Assembly: GCF_000711695.1 (NCBI RefSeq)
Contig: NW_013546956.1
Location: forward strand, 37,546-101,545
Reading direction: 5' to 3'
DNA: 64,000 nt
Source: Tilletiaria anomala UBC 951
Lineage: Eukaryota; Basidiomycota; Exobasidiomycetes; Georgefischeriales; Tilletiariaceae
This document shows, piece by piece, positions 34,375 to 45,299 of the stretch (positions are counted from its first letter, which is position 1; each line of letters starts with the position of its first letter). Under the pieces are notes generated by a model. It searched no databases. It was not told the DNA's origin and worked only from the letters and a program-made list of their open reading frames with translations. Made by a program: the position numbers and the translations under genes.

Positions 34375-34771
34375 CCGCTGCTGCCATAACATCTTTCCGG
34401 CTTCGTGGATCTGGCTCTAGATCTGCTGCCACCTGCGTGCCCCCACTCCGCTCAACTTTGGTTCGTTCCCTTGCTCCCTCCTCCCCTCGCCTGTCTGTAG
34501 TGTCAGTATCGCTCGTCAGCTCCACCGGCGTACATGCGCACGATTAGCCTAATCTACCTTTACCTCTACCTCTACTTTGTGATCTATCACCGCCTGCTGC
34601 CTACGTACTCGTCCGCTCTCCCTGTACGTTGTATTTTAAAAAAAATGCTGGCGCGAGCCAGTCACTGTCGAATCGAACACAGTCGCTTGTCTGTTTTATT
34701 TGCGATGTGTGTACAATCTACCGCAGAAGCCACGATCTGTATTCTCCTTCGAACACTGGTTGCGTCACTAC
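34375..34771. other. Convergent 3' intergenic region of SDHAF2 and JAC1
   Basis: A 397-bp stretch between two stop codons. It contains pyrimidine-rich sequence with a CTACCT-type short repeat near 34552-34580. No gene is supported. Confidence 0.45.
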
Positions 34772-35874
34772 TCAGTGCTGCAGCATGACTGGTTTGCCCG
34801 GTTGCCACTCCCTGCACGCGTCGTCGATGTTGCTCCAATAGCGCAGCTCGATCGTCAGCTTCTTGAGCGCCGCCCAGTCCGTTGCGCCGTCGCGCTCGCG
34901 GAAGCGCACGCCAATCTTGTGTACGGTCTGCGCGAGCCGTTCGGCGTTCTCCTGCCGCAAGGCCGTGACGTCTGGCTCGGTCTGCGCGTCCTCGAGCGCC
35001 TCACGCGCTTCCAGCACCGCCATTAGCAGAGCCGAGTCGTCCAGCCTATCCGCTTCGGAGATGCTCGACCCGGCATGCATCTCGAGCTGGTGCGAAGCGC
35101 GAAGGAAAAAGAAAGGGTCACGTATGTTCAGCCCTTGCGTCTGGGCTCCGCAGCCGTTTCCTATGATGCAAGGCCCATGCGCCGACTCACAAGGTAGACA
35201 GCGCGGCTGAGCGGCTTGCGCAGCGTCTCGTACGCCTTGTTGACCAGTGCACTTTGCTGCTCCGCGATCTGCTGCTCCCGCTTGCTCCTGTCGCCCATGC
35301 GGTCGGGGTGCGTGAGAGCCATCATGCGGCGCCACGTCGCCTTGAGCTGCGCCTCGTCGACGTCCCACTGCTCCGCGAGTGTCATGGGCGAATGGGCCGC
35401 ATTCGGGAAGAATAGCGTATACAGCGACACCTCCAACGGCACCGGCTGCAGCGAGCCGCAAGAAGAACAGCTCAGCGCCGTCAGAGGCAGTGAAGGTGAG
35501 CTCGGACAAGTGCTGTTCGTGCACCGCTTGCGCTGCTCTTGGCCCGCTTGCGTCTGGCGCTGCGCGGCCGAAGTCGACAGCGCCCTTGCTGCGCCTCGCG
35601 GACATCGCGTTCGCTCCTGCGGCCCGTGAACGCCTCGTTCGTCCACGCCGGAGTATGCCTGGGAGTTATATGCACTGCCTCGAGACTGCGTGAAGACCGA
35701 GCAGTGAGAAAGGCTTTTGTGTGATGTTGTGGCGCAAAATGGCGAGGATGCCGACGTCCCCAGCAATCGCTGCGCCGGCCGCGTCTGCGTCTGTGCGACT
35801 GCCTGCGCTGGCCAGCTGCCGCAACGCCGACAGCCTTGTGCGAGCCAGGTCATCGCGCGTGTGTTTGCCGACAT
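34772..35874 (-). CDS. JAC1: Mitochondrial Fe-S cluster co-chaperone Jac1/HscB
   Basis: J-protein that hands the ISCU scaffold to mitochondrial Hsp70 for Fe-S cluster release. Two exons, 35191-35874 and 34772-35086, give 332 residues. The N-terminus is Arg/Ser/Gln-rich without acidic residues at first, consistent with a mitochondrial presequence. Around residues 135-160 lies a cysteine set (C-x4-C-x12-C-x2-C) directly before the J domain, reminiscent of the tetracysteine zinc module of animal and plant HscB. The J domain is short and divergent but has LTHPDRMGDRSKRE with the HPD and SALVNKAYETLRKPLSRAVYL. The second exon encodes the HscB C-terminal bundle (LLMAVLEAREALEDAQ through LTIELRYWSNIDDACREW). 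The exon junction falls between Leu of AVYL and LEMHAGSS, matching the family YLL motif. Confidence 0.92.
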
Positions 35875-36246
35875 TATACCGTCCTTCTCGCCTGCCTTCC
35901 TTCAAAGATGGATGTGGCAGGATGAGGGCAAGCGATGTGATGGACAACACTGATGACGAAATTGCGAGAGAGGTGCTACGCAAATCCTGTGACTGCGCGC
36001 ATCTGGGCCGCAATCACTTCTACTACTCTGGGATGCTCACGAGAGGATACTCTGGCGAGGGGCGCTCCACGACACTCTTTCTGGTCGGAGTACGCTCCCG
36101 ATTACTCGCTAGAAGTCAAAGCGGGACAGATGCATGATGAGAACAACAATGCTCACTTAATGTTGTACGCGAATCAGAAAATGGATCGCAATGGGTGCGT
36201 GAGCGCAGAAAAATACAAGCCACTGAGAAAATGAGCATGTTCATTC
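35875..36246. other. Spacer between JAC1 and the MET30-like pseudogene
   Basis: A 372-bp stretch containing the JAC1 upstream region and the decayed 3' flank of the pseudogene. No gene is recognised. Confidence 0.4.
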
Positions 36247-39200
36247 TTAACTGAAACATCTAATCTTGATTTCGGAGTCATCGCTACCACTGACGATCTT
36301 GTCGTCTCCAAGGGCGACGCAGGTGACTGCAGCACGGTGACCGACGAGCGTGCTTTGACGCAGCACGGTATCTCTATCCCAGATCTTGATTGTCCTGTCG
36401 TGACTCGCACTGACGATCCGGAGCTTATCGCCTTCGACGCTCCAGACACCTTCAACATGGCCAAAGAGTGTTCTGATACACCTCCCGGTGCGCACATCGA
36501 AGATCTTGAGCGTATTGTCCCAGGGACCCGATAGCAGTACCGGGCGAGCCTTCGAGCAAGCTCTCCGGCTGGGAGACTTTGACTTGGAGCGGTTCTTGCT
36601 GCTTTCCGCCTCACCTTCTCCAAAGCCGAACCGAGAGGAAGGCGCATTCTGCGACCGCTGCTCAATCTCGGCTTGCATTGCAGAGAAGCCCCCATCAATG
36701 TCGCTCATCTCAACGTCGTAAGGAGCAGGAGGCACGAGGCCGGCTTGGCTGAGTCATTCTTGCAGTTGCATTAGGCGCGGAGGAATGCCATTCGGAGTAT
36801 CAGCGCCTGCAGCGCGCGCGTCCGCGACAAATTGCTCGCCGTTGGTTTGCATCGCATTGACGCCAGTCATAGTAGTGAAGAATCGGTCCGGAAGGCCTGG
36901 CGCGTTCGTATTGGCGAGTCGGCCGTCCCTGGGCACGTTCGAAGGGTTGTATCCGCATTCAGCACCAGGAGTTGGGTTGGTTACTGCGATATGATCTTCC
37001 GCATCCGTCTCGTCGTCTGGGCGATCAAGATGCCTTCTTCTTGCGGCAGCACCGTCACTCTCTGCACAAAAGTTGGCAAACGACGCTTTTCCCCTTTTGC
37101 AGCTCCACCAGCTGTACCCTTAGAGAGCTTGAGGACGGCATCGTCATCCAGCATAACAAGCTTGATGCTTTGCACCTGCCCGACATGTCCATCGTATGAC
37201 ATGATGCACTCGCTCGTTTGCAAATCCCAAAGGCGGATCGTGCAGTCATCCGACGCAGAGAAGAGGAAAGTTGCTGGAGGCTCTGAAGGTTAACCTGCCT
37301 GCTGATTTACGCTTTTCGGCCCCGACCACGACTGCACAGCATTGATCCAGTCTGCATGGCCTCGAAGCGTGAAGCATTCCCCGGCGCGGAAGTTTCACAC
37401 TTTGATGTCGGAGTCTTGGCTACCAGAAGCCAGGACCTCGTCGTTGAAATGAAGACAGACAATACCCGCGGTATGGCCCTCCAGTGTCCTGATCAGCTCT
37501 CCAGCCCTCCAATTCCAAATCTTCAGCGTTCTGTCCATGCTTCCCGTGATGAGTTTCATCTCGTCGAATTGGAGACATCGAATCCGCCTCGTATGCCCCT
37601 TGAGAACCCGAAGCTTTTGCCCGTCTCCAGGTTCCAGATCCGCACTGTGCGATCGTAGCTGCCGCTGAGGAGGACGAGGAACGATGGGTGCGCTAAATTC
37701 TCGCTGAATTATAGGAACATGATCCCGTTGTGTGCCCATGGAGAGTCCGGACTGAATAGCGCCCGCCTCGCCAGTTGCGCTCGATCATCCAGCGTTCACA
37801 GTAGACCGACTTCCAGGGGCGAGTCATCACTTTGGCCGGTTGTGTGGATGGTTGAAGCGGATAGAGATGCTGGGTTGCTGACTGTTGCTGCTGTGGATTC
37901 TGGGAACTTCATGAGGTGCTGGTGCCTGTGCCAGTACATTGGCGCTTGGCTGGAGGCTGCTGAAAATGTGTTTCTGATGTTGCTGGAGGATAGTTGGAAT
38001 GTGAAGGTGGAGAAGGCGATGGAGGCCGAGAAAGTGAATTGCGCTTCTCGAGCGCAGCTGCGTTCGCTGTCGCTGTGATGCTGCGCTTCAGATTGCCACT
38101 TGTGGCTGTTGTGCCATTCAAGACTTGCGACTGCGATGCTGTGGATTGTGCTGAGGATGATGCGCCCGGCGTAGGAGCAGTAGGCGAGGGTCTCTTTGCA
38201 GCAACAGCTGCATTCGAAGCAGCTGCTCGTCTCCTCTTCTTGTCGTTCAACAAGGGCAAACCCCACCCGCACTTTTCACACTTTCGCTCAATGTGCTGCT
38301 CGCACAATAAATCATCGTCCGCTAGCTCCTTCAAACTTCGACTGGCCTGCGCTGCGCGCCCGAGCGTGATCGCGTCTGTGAAGCCCAGCACGCGGAGGGA
38401 GACCTCGCGGGGGAAGAGGCCGAATGGGTCGATTCGGATCGCTAAAGCTAGTGCGGAGGAGAGTAGGGAGAGCTGCAAGAAGCAGCACATCGTCAAAATC
38501 CCTTGCAGGATCAGGCCGCGGCGCGCGTGTGGTGAGTAGGAGAAGATCGACCATACTGAGTTGACTGCGCGTTGGTCGGCGAGTGGAAGAGATTCGATGT
38601 TCTGTAGGCAACCAAAACGACGTGAGTGTCAGCGCGAGTCGACTAAATGGGTGGATCCAGCGACAATCAATCCCAAAACAGGCAATGAATGGAAAGAAAT
38701 AGAAGAACAAAGATGTAGCGTAACTTCTATGGCAACGGCTGGTGATCAAACCCGAACCGCCGCCTCAAACTGTACGACTTGTGTAGTTCAATATTGCAAG
38801 CGTGACAAGTGGATAAAAATATTTAAGAAAATCCAACACCCGAGGTTCTCTCAAAGAGAGAGAACAAAGGTGACCCATAATAAAGCTTGCGTAGTGAGAT
38901 CCCGGCCAGGGTACCGATTGGAGAATAGAGCGAGCATGATTTGCTCTATCCGCTCATGACGAAGAGGAAGGATCAGGGGACATTCCACAACTCACCGCTT
39001 GAAGCTTTGCTGTCGTGCCTTCATCTGTCATCCTTTGATGTCGTACAAAGAGCTTGCGAGTGGCAGGTGGTACGAGAGGTGTTGTGTGAAGTAAAGAAGA
39101 GGATGGTGTTGCTGCACTGCTGTTGTTTGTGTTGTGTTGTTGTCACTGCTGTTGGCTGAATCTACGCGACCCATCATCGCTGCATCCGCATTCGCTACTT

Positions 39201-39250
39201 GTAGTAGTAGTTGTAGATGTTGTTGTTGCTCATATAGCGAAGATGTTGAA
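36247..39250 (-). pseudogene. MET30/SconB-type F-box and WD40 gene, decayed
   Basis: Reading the minus strand across frames recovers an almost complete Met30-like SCF substrate receptor, which in fungi controls sulfur metabolism and the cell cycle. From 5' to 3': LFVRHQRMTDEGTTAKLQ (about 39020), a 394-nt intron, then NIESLPLADQRAVNSVWSIF. LILQGILTMCCF, the F-box LFPREVSLRVLGFTDAITLG and CEKCGWGLPLLN follow. Next come [18 protein letters not shown] and WD repeats such as [59 protein letters not shown] and SASHDRTIKIWDRD. Lesions include TGA at 39143-39145, frameshifts near 38520 and 37640, and TAA at 37709-37711. TGA at 37395-37397 stands where the WD repeat needs Trp, and TGA lies at 36754-36756. 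The F-box lacks a few residues after LADDDLL. Family assignment is confident; the intact parent, if any, is outside the window. Confidence 0.88.
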
Positions 39251-40663
39251 GTACTTGCTGCTGTCGTTGAAGATGGTATTGATGTTGAAGCTGGTGGAAT
39301 CTAATCCAAGCTGATCTCTCCTTCTCGATGCTTTCCTTTGACATCGGGGGTAGATCAAGGCTGTGAGATGTCAGCCAAAACAGCTGATGCCGAGTCTGCC
39401 GCTGTCATCTTGTTGGGCTGCTTCTGTGCAATATAGGGGGACGATGAGGAGGAGGGTGTTGGATCCATCCTGATCGCCAATCGTCACTTGGAATCTGGGG
39501 CCCCGCAGCGATTGGGGCAGGAGCGGGCGAGCGCGAGAACGTGCGGAGTATGATGACCGAGGATTGGGTGAGTGCGTGTATGTCTCTCCACACTATTACG
39601 CCGCGTGGGATTGATGTTTTACAACGTGGGAAGATGATGCCGATTGGCGACGAAGATGGTCGAGGATGGTGATACATGTCGTCAATAAGCTGGTTTGCTG
39701 CCGAGAGTTCTTCTGCGACAGAGAAATCCAAGCAGAAGCACAACAAAGTAACAGCGCGCGCGCAAAAGTGATGAGCAACTTCCGTACCCAAAGGGCGCAA
39801 TACTCCCAATGACCCAGTGGTGGAACTGGACACTCCTCTAGTGCTGGATGCGGCCACTTTTTTCTGTGTTTACCTGGCCATGCCATCTCGCTCCGCTTGG
39901 AGGTGCGGAATGATAGAAGTTTTGCCAAAACCGGCGGGCGAGCCGCGAGTGTCGAGCTGTCAAGACCACACACCGGCAACCATCGAACCTCAGTTCCGCC
40001 CATGCTATCAGCACTCCGCAACCCACGTCCACTTCATTAACTCATGCTTTGTAATCGTCCTTCCTATTATCTCCGACCAAAAAGAGCAGAAAGGGTTATG
40101 TAGAACCCAGAACACTACCCATCCTTCTTCCTCCTTTGCGCCCGAGGCGCGAACAACTGTCCATTTCTCTGTATTGTGTCTCCCAGTCGAGTGATTCTTC
40201 GACCATTACAATTCGATCCGGCAGCCATTTCTCGTACATTCTCCTCGACGCATCCCGGTTCCTGACACGAGCCCCTGAGCGAATGAGCTGAGAGAAATTT
40301 TGCCGTGGCACATCGCCTTTTGGTAACTGTAGTTTGGTTATCTCCGCGCTTCGGTGCTAGGTTAAGCTAACTGGGCCGATTACCCTGCTCAGCTGCTCTC
40401 GAGAGTTCGAGACTCGAACATCTTCGGCGACTTGTTGAACAAAACGACGACAAAGCTATCAGAATAAAAAGAGCGCCTCCGTCTAATAACAGTAGAATAG
40501 AGTTGCTCTGCAGCAGTTTGACGCAGAGACGGCATAAGCAAGCACGCCGTGCACAGAATTCGGTGCAGGCTCAAAAACCCTCAGATGTCATTCAAGCGAT
40601 GCCTTGCCGCCAAGTGCTTCCTTCGCTTGCTGATTCGTCAGCGTTCGTCCGATCAGGTTCCAC
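39251..40663. other. Unassigned sequence inside the decayed block, about 1.4 kb
   Basis: No gene is recognised. The left end has CAA/CAG-type triplet repeats that may be the remnant of the MET30-like N-terminus. A minus-strand frame at 40096-40311 encodes 71 residues with SRRMYEKWLPDRIVMVEESL, which looks more protein-like than its surroundings but has no assignable family. Confidence 0.4.
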
Positions 40664-41300
40664 ATGAGCGAAGAGAAGTTTTGCAATAGTGATTTACCGA
40701 ACATGGCCGGGCCAGCCGAGTGGTTTCCTCACAGGCCCGCGAAGCAAACCTCCCCACTCAATGGCACTGCTCATAGAGAAGCAGTCAAGACTAAATTGGA
40801 AGTGGCAAAGATCGATTCCACTCATGTCACGCACATTTTCCGGGGGTTCGCGGTCCGCATGGCTGATCTGCTTGGAGCGTCAGAGGCGGCCCTTCGTAGG
40901 GCTGGTCGCCGGGACAGCTCCGCCATATACCAGCACTACCTTATCATCCTTCCCCAACAATATATGCGTGTGCTACCTGGCTTCCCGGCTGCTGCTGGGA
41001 GCTATTGGCTAGCTCGAGACTTGGACCCACCCGAGGAGCTGCTACGTAAGGTGGTCCCTTCTGCAGACGCTTGGTAAGTGCACGGTAGAGGATCGTTAGT
41101 AGCAGCGTCATGGTATAGTACAAGCAACAGTCTGACGCCTGCGCACCCTTTGGTTCGACGCACGCTGTGGTGCAGGCCGGAGAAGCTGCAAACCAACCCT
41201 AAGCGATACTTTTCTGCCAAGGCCCTCGCTCGGCTGCTGATCCGCCTGCGCAGAGTCGAGCAGCGTCCGGGGAGCAGGGCAACGAGCCGGCGAGGTGTGA
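40664..41300 (+). mobile_element. Crypton-type tyrosine recombinase fragment (Ndc10-II/GCR1_C-like)
   Basis: The plus-strand frame at 40664-41077 contains the C-terminal half of a Crypton-like tyrosine recombinase. Motifs are AHREAVKTKLEVAKID, then STHVTHIFRGFAVRMADLLG with the H-x-x-R pair, then SEAALRRAGRRDSSAIYQHY with the presumed nucleophilic Tyr, then LPQQYMRVLPGFPAAAGSYW and DPPEELLRKVVPSADAW. This series matches the Ndc10 domain II/Crypton family that basidiomycete genomes carry as DNA transposons. After a possible intron (GTAAGT at 41074) a basic helix KRYFSAKALARLLIRLRRVEQ near 41205-41265 could be its continuation. The N-terminal half with the first catalytic Arg is not visible, so the element is a fragment. 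Its right edge near 41300 abuts the truncated QNS1 pseudogene. Exact ends and any terminal or target duplications could not be fixed. Confidence 0.7.
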
Positions 41301-41314
41301 TGCAAGCCATGCCA

Positions 41315-43617
41315 ATCTCGCAAGTCATCGCGCAGATTCTGGCGGACAAGAGGACGTATGGTATGCTCATCGACACGGGCCTGCCGGTGCTGCATCATAG
41401 TACGCTGTACAACTGCCGTGTGCTTTGTCTAGATGGACAGGTCTTGCTGATTCGACCCAAGATGCACCTTGCAAACGATGGCAACTATCGCGAAATGCGC
41501 TAGTTCACACCGTGGAGCGCTAGCAGGCGGGGCCAAGTCGAAGACTTCATCCTCCCAAACGACGAGATCAGGCTCGTCACTGGCCAGAACTCCGTTCCTT
41601 TTGGAGACGCAGTGATCCAAAGGCGAGACACCAGCTTGGGAGTAGAGCTATGCGAAGAGCTCTTCACGCCCGACAGTCCACACATTGCGCTAGGTCTCGA
41701 CGGTGTTGAGATCTTCATCAATGCCAGTGGCAGCCATCACGAGTTGAGGAAGTTGCACCAGCGTGTGGAGCTCATCCTGAATGCAACTGCCAGGGTGAGG
41801 CGCGGATACGGAAGTAGCAATCGCGAGCCCTTCTGACTTGTTCATGCTTTTCTCATCCATGTCTCAGTCTGGCGGTGTCTATCTCTACGCCAACCAGCAA
41901 GGCTGCGACGGTGACCGGCTGTACTACGACGGGTGCGCGCTGATCAGCGTAAACGGTACAATGGTGGCACATGGCACTCAATTCAGTCTCAACAGCGTCG
42001 AAGTCGTCTCTGCTACCGTTGACTTACAGGATATGCGAGGTGCTCGAACAGGCAAGAGCCGTGGCTTGCATTCATCTACTGCCGAAGCTTCCACCTCTTC
42101 AAGCTCATTCAAACGAATTTTTGCAGATATCAGGCTTGGTTTGGAGGATCCGTTTGGCATCGGCAAGGGGTCGCTCGTAGATGGCTTGACCGCATCCGCT
42201 GGTGCTGGGACGATCGCTTCCGAAGTGTCCAGCGGTCTGCTGGGAAGGGTGACGCATCTCACAAATTGGCAGTCAGGCTCGTCTTCAGAAGGAACACTGA
42301 CTCCCGATCCAGAAGCGCTTGCCAAAAACTGCGTCGTTACGCAACCCAAGCCCGCCTTTTATCACAAGCCAGATGAGGAGATTGCGCTCGGCCCAGCCTG
42401 TTGGCTTTGGGACTGTAGCCGGCGGCTCCGAACGCAGGGCTACTTCATCCCTCTTTCCGGCGGCATCGACTCGTGCGCTACCTCGGTCATTGTCTACAGC
42501 ATGTGTCGTCTCGTGCATCAAGCGTGCACCAACCCCGCCGAGCGAGGTGGCCCTAACATCCAAGTCTTGGAAGACGTGCGGAGGATATGCGGTAAGGCAC
42601 CAGACTGCACCTGGATCCCAACCTCACCACAGGATGTAGCCTTTTCGTGACCTGCTACATGGGCACCACAGAAGCAAGGGTACCAGAAACAGGGCGAGAG
42701 ACTTGGCGGAAGCAATCGGATTCTATTACATCGATCTCAACATGGACAATGTCATCGACGCGATCACGGTCCTTTTCACTGCTGTCACAACTTTCACACC
42801 TCGCCTCGCTTCAAAGTTCACGGCGGATCCGCGGGTGAAACCCTCGCGCTGCAAAACATCCAGGCGCGATTGCGCATACTCTTGGCTTACATGTTCGCGC
42901 AGCTCACACCTTGGGTTTGAGGGCAGTCTGGTGGACTGCTGGTGCTAGGGAGCGCAAACGTCGATGAATCTCTCCGTGGCTACCTGACCAAATACGACTG
43001 CTCGTCAGCAGACTCAAACCCAATCGGAGCAATCTCCAAGACAGATTTTAAACGATTATCGCATTCACAGAGATTGACTTCAAGCTTCCCATCCTTCAGA
43101 AATTCTTCGATGCGGTACCTATAGCTGCGATCGAGCCGATCACATCGACTTACATTCAAGCTGATGAAGCAGACATCGGCATAGCCTACGACGGGCTGTC
43201 AATCTTCGGACGCCTGCGCAAGATCAGCAAATGTGGCCCGTACAGCATGTTCTCCAAACTCTACTACGAATCGCGCGACGATGTGACTTCCGCAAGAGAT
43301 CGCCAACAAGGCCAAACTCTTCTTCTTCGAGTACGCCAGAAATAGGCACAAGATGACGACTTTGACACCTAGCTATCACGCTGAGTCGTACAGCCCAGAC
43401 GACAATCGCGAGTGTGCGGATGATTTCGCTGCGAGATTTCTTCTGGATGCTGACCTGCCCTCTTCCAGGATTCGATCTGCGGCCATTCTTATACCCGAGT
43501 TGCTTCCCATTTCAGTTTGGTCTCATTGGCAACCTCATCAAGCGACTATCCGCTTACACACAGCAAAGCCGCAAGTTCGATGGTCCGCCTCCTGATCCAT
43601 CGTCACGGACCATGTAG
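41315..43617 (+). pseudogene. Glutamine-dependent NAD+ synthetase (QNS1) pseudogene, 5'-truncated
   Basis: QNS1 makes NAD+ from deamido-NAD+ using an N-terminal nitrilase-type glutaminase and a C-terminal ATP-dependent synthetase. Both are recoverable here in pieces. The glutaminase part is [65 protein letters not shown] (catalytic Cys) and [10 protein letters not shown], then SGGVYLYANQQGCDGDRLYY. The synthetase part is YFIPLSGGIDSCATSV (P-loop), [82 protein letters not shown] and [19 protein letters not shown]. Lesions: TAG at 41501-41503, frameshifts near 42640-42675, 42800, 43045 and 43290, and TGA at 42918-42920. The first 70 or so residues, with the catalytic Glu region, are absent and Crypton-like sequence lies there instead. 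It cannot encode a working enzyme. Confidence 0.92.
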
Positions 43618-43741
43618 TCAAGGAGTGTTCCGACATAGTGTATGCAGATCACTCATCCCGCAATGAAAGCTTGCGCTGCGACACTATACAAGTGTGGCTG
43701 CGCGCCTGAATGATTCTACCCGTTGACCCGAGGCAGATGCC

Positions 43742-44949
43742 TCACCGCCTTCGTTTCGATTTGCCGCTGCTCTTGCTTCTCGAGACGGACGATGATTCGG
43801 TGCTTTGCTCTCCTGTGCTTGCAACTTTAAGTTCCTCCCTGGCACTCTCGTCATCGCTCCCTGAATCGTGTACTCCACTTCCAGAGACCACTTTCCAAGC
43901 CACCTTCACAATCATGGCGAACCACATCAGCAGAATTGCTTGCAGAGCTATTTGCAAACCGACCATTACTTTCTGCAACCCGTAGGTATAAAAATGGCCT
44001 TGCTCCCAAGACCAGTTCCGGGTTGCGTACTTTTGAGGCTGGGTCGCTGCAGACCAGATGACGATTCCGTAGAGCACGTGGCGCGTGATGACCCAACTCA
44101 GGACGAAAAGGGCAAAGTCAATGTCACAAAGCGTTTGCTGGGCCAATATATCGCAAGCATTTTGCCGCCTGATAGAGCAGAGAGGAAGGGACGTGAGATT
44201 GCCGGCCACAGACGAATAGTGGTAAGAATGCGACCACTCACGGAAAGTAGAATATCGCTTGGGTCCATCAAGCACAGGATGGCATTTCCTATCCTGTGGT
44301 AATTGGTGATGTATGAGCTTACGATGAGAGCAATCGCGATGACGTGATGCGCAAACATCTGCTCGCAGTCTTTTCGTCGTGCTTCTAGATTGAGCACAAG
44401 GATCTGATGCATCCAAAAGCCTCCCTGGACGAGATAGTAGAACTGCAAGAGAAGAATGGGTCAGCTCTCAGCTTAGGCAGGCGCAATATGGAAAGGAAAA
44501 TTTCGTCGACCCACCTTTGATAGACCATCGATCTCATTATGCGGGTATCCTATCCAGAAGTGCTCCGTTTTCAGTGGTCAATACGGCTGCCGATGCGCAA
44601 CCCAAAGTCCCAGCGCCAAACTCGGCACATAATAGCAGACACACCACCCTTGCTCTGCGAATCGCATAATCTTCCTCTCTGTAGCTCGCGCGGCTTTTGT
44701 CCGCTCGATGCGGTTCGGCTCTTTCCCCTTGGGAGGCCGCTCGGCCACAACCCATCGTGTGTCCAGCGGTATGAGGACGTGTGTGATGACTAATGCCCGG
44801 ATCGAAGTCCACGCGATGGCCCAGGTTAGCGCAAAGGCAAGGTCGAGCAGACCTTTCATATATATTGTGTTGGCCATGGAAACGAACCAGCTCCACGGGT
44901 TCTGACTCTGCACCCCTCCTGTCACTCTATTCCAAGTCACCCCTGCCAA
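43742..44949 (-). pseudogene. LAG1/LAC1 ceramide synthase pseudogene (TLC domain)
   Basis: Acyl-CoA-dependent ceramide synthases are multispanning ER enzymes. Minus-strand motifs in order: KIMRFAEQGWCVCYYV and LGLWVAHRQPY, then KTEHFWIGYPHNEIDGLSK. After an intron come FYYLVQGGFWMHQILVLNLE, EARRKDCEQMFAHHVIAIAL with the double-His Lag1 motif, and YHRIGNAILCLMDPSDILLS. A second intron follows, then AAKCLRYIG and TLCDIDFALFVLSWVITRHV, then a transmembrane helix and an acidic/Ser/Lys-rich tail. Two lesions are clear. TGA at 44578-44580 sits where relatives carry Trp (QPYW). One extra base in a C-run near 44141 shifts the frame before TLCDIDF. Otherwise it is nearly intact, so it is young or could reflect a consensus error. 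The N-terminus is uncertain; sequence up to about 45276 may belong to it. Confidence 0.85.
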
Positions 44950-45299
44950 AGTTCCCGCGGCCCCATTGACGGGGTACGACAGCCCGCGACAGGCCCTTGT
45001 GAGGTTGTGTAGCGCGCTGAGCGGATGTCCGAATCCCGCAGCATCTTATTTGAATGGCCCTCCAACAAGGGGCGAGAGGAATGTCTTGCTGTTATGTGAA
45101 GCATTGGGAACATCCGAGGCGTAGGGTGATAGCTGCGGTAGTGAGTGTATCCAGCTGCTCGGTAATAGATTTGGGAGGGAGTGTGGTAAGACGTGGATTG
45201 ATTGAAGAGCCGCAGATCCGGAAATGGCGTGAGCGACACAGATGGTGAGAAGCATGTAGAGTGGGACATCTGTCACAGGATGAAAAGTTGGTATTGAGT

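Noticed and set aside
36247-44949. Reassignment of TGA to Trp as an explanation for the in-frame TGA codons
   Set aside because: Intact genes in the same window (CND1, CWF19, SDHAF2, JAC1, IMP4, acyl-CoA oxidase) end in TGA, and the decayed genes also carry frameshifts and other stops.
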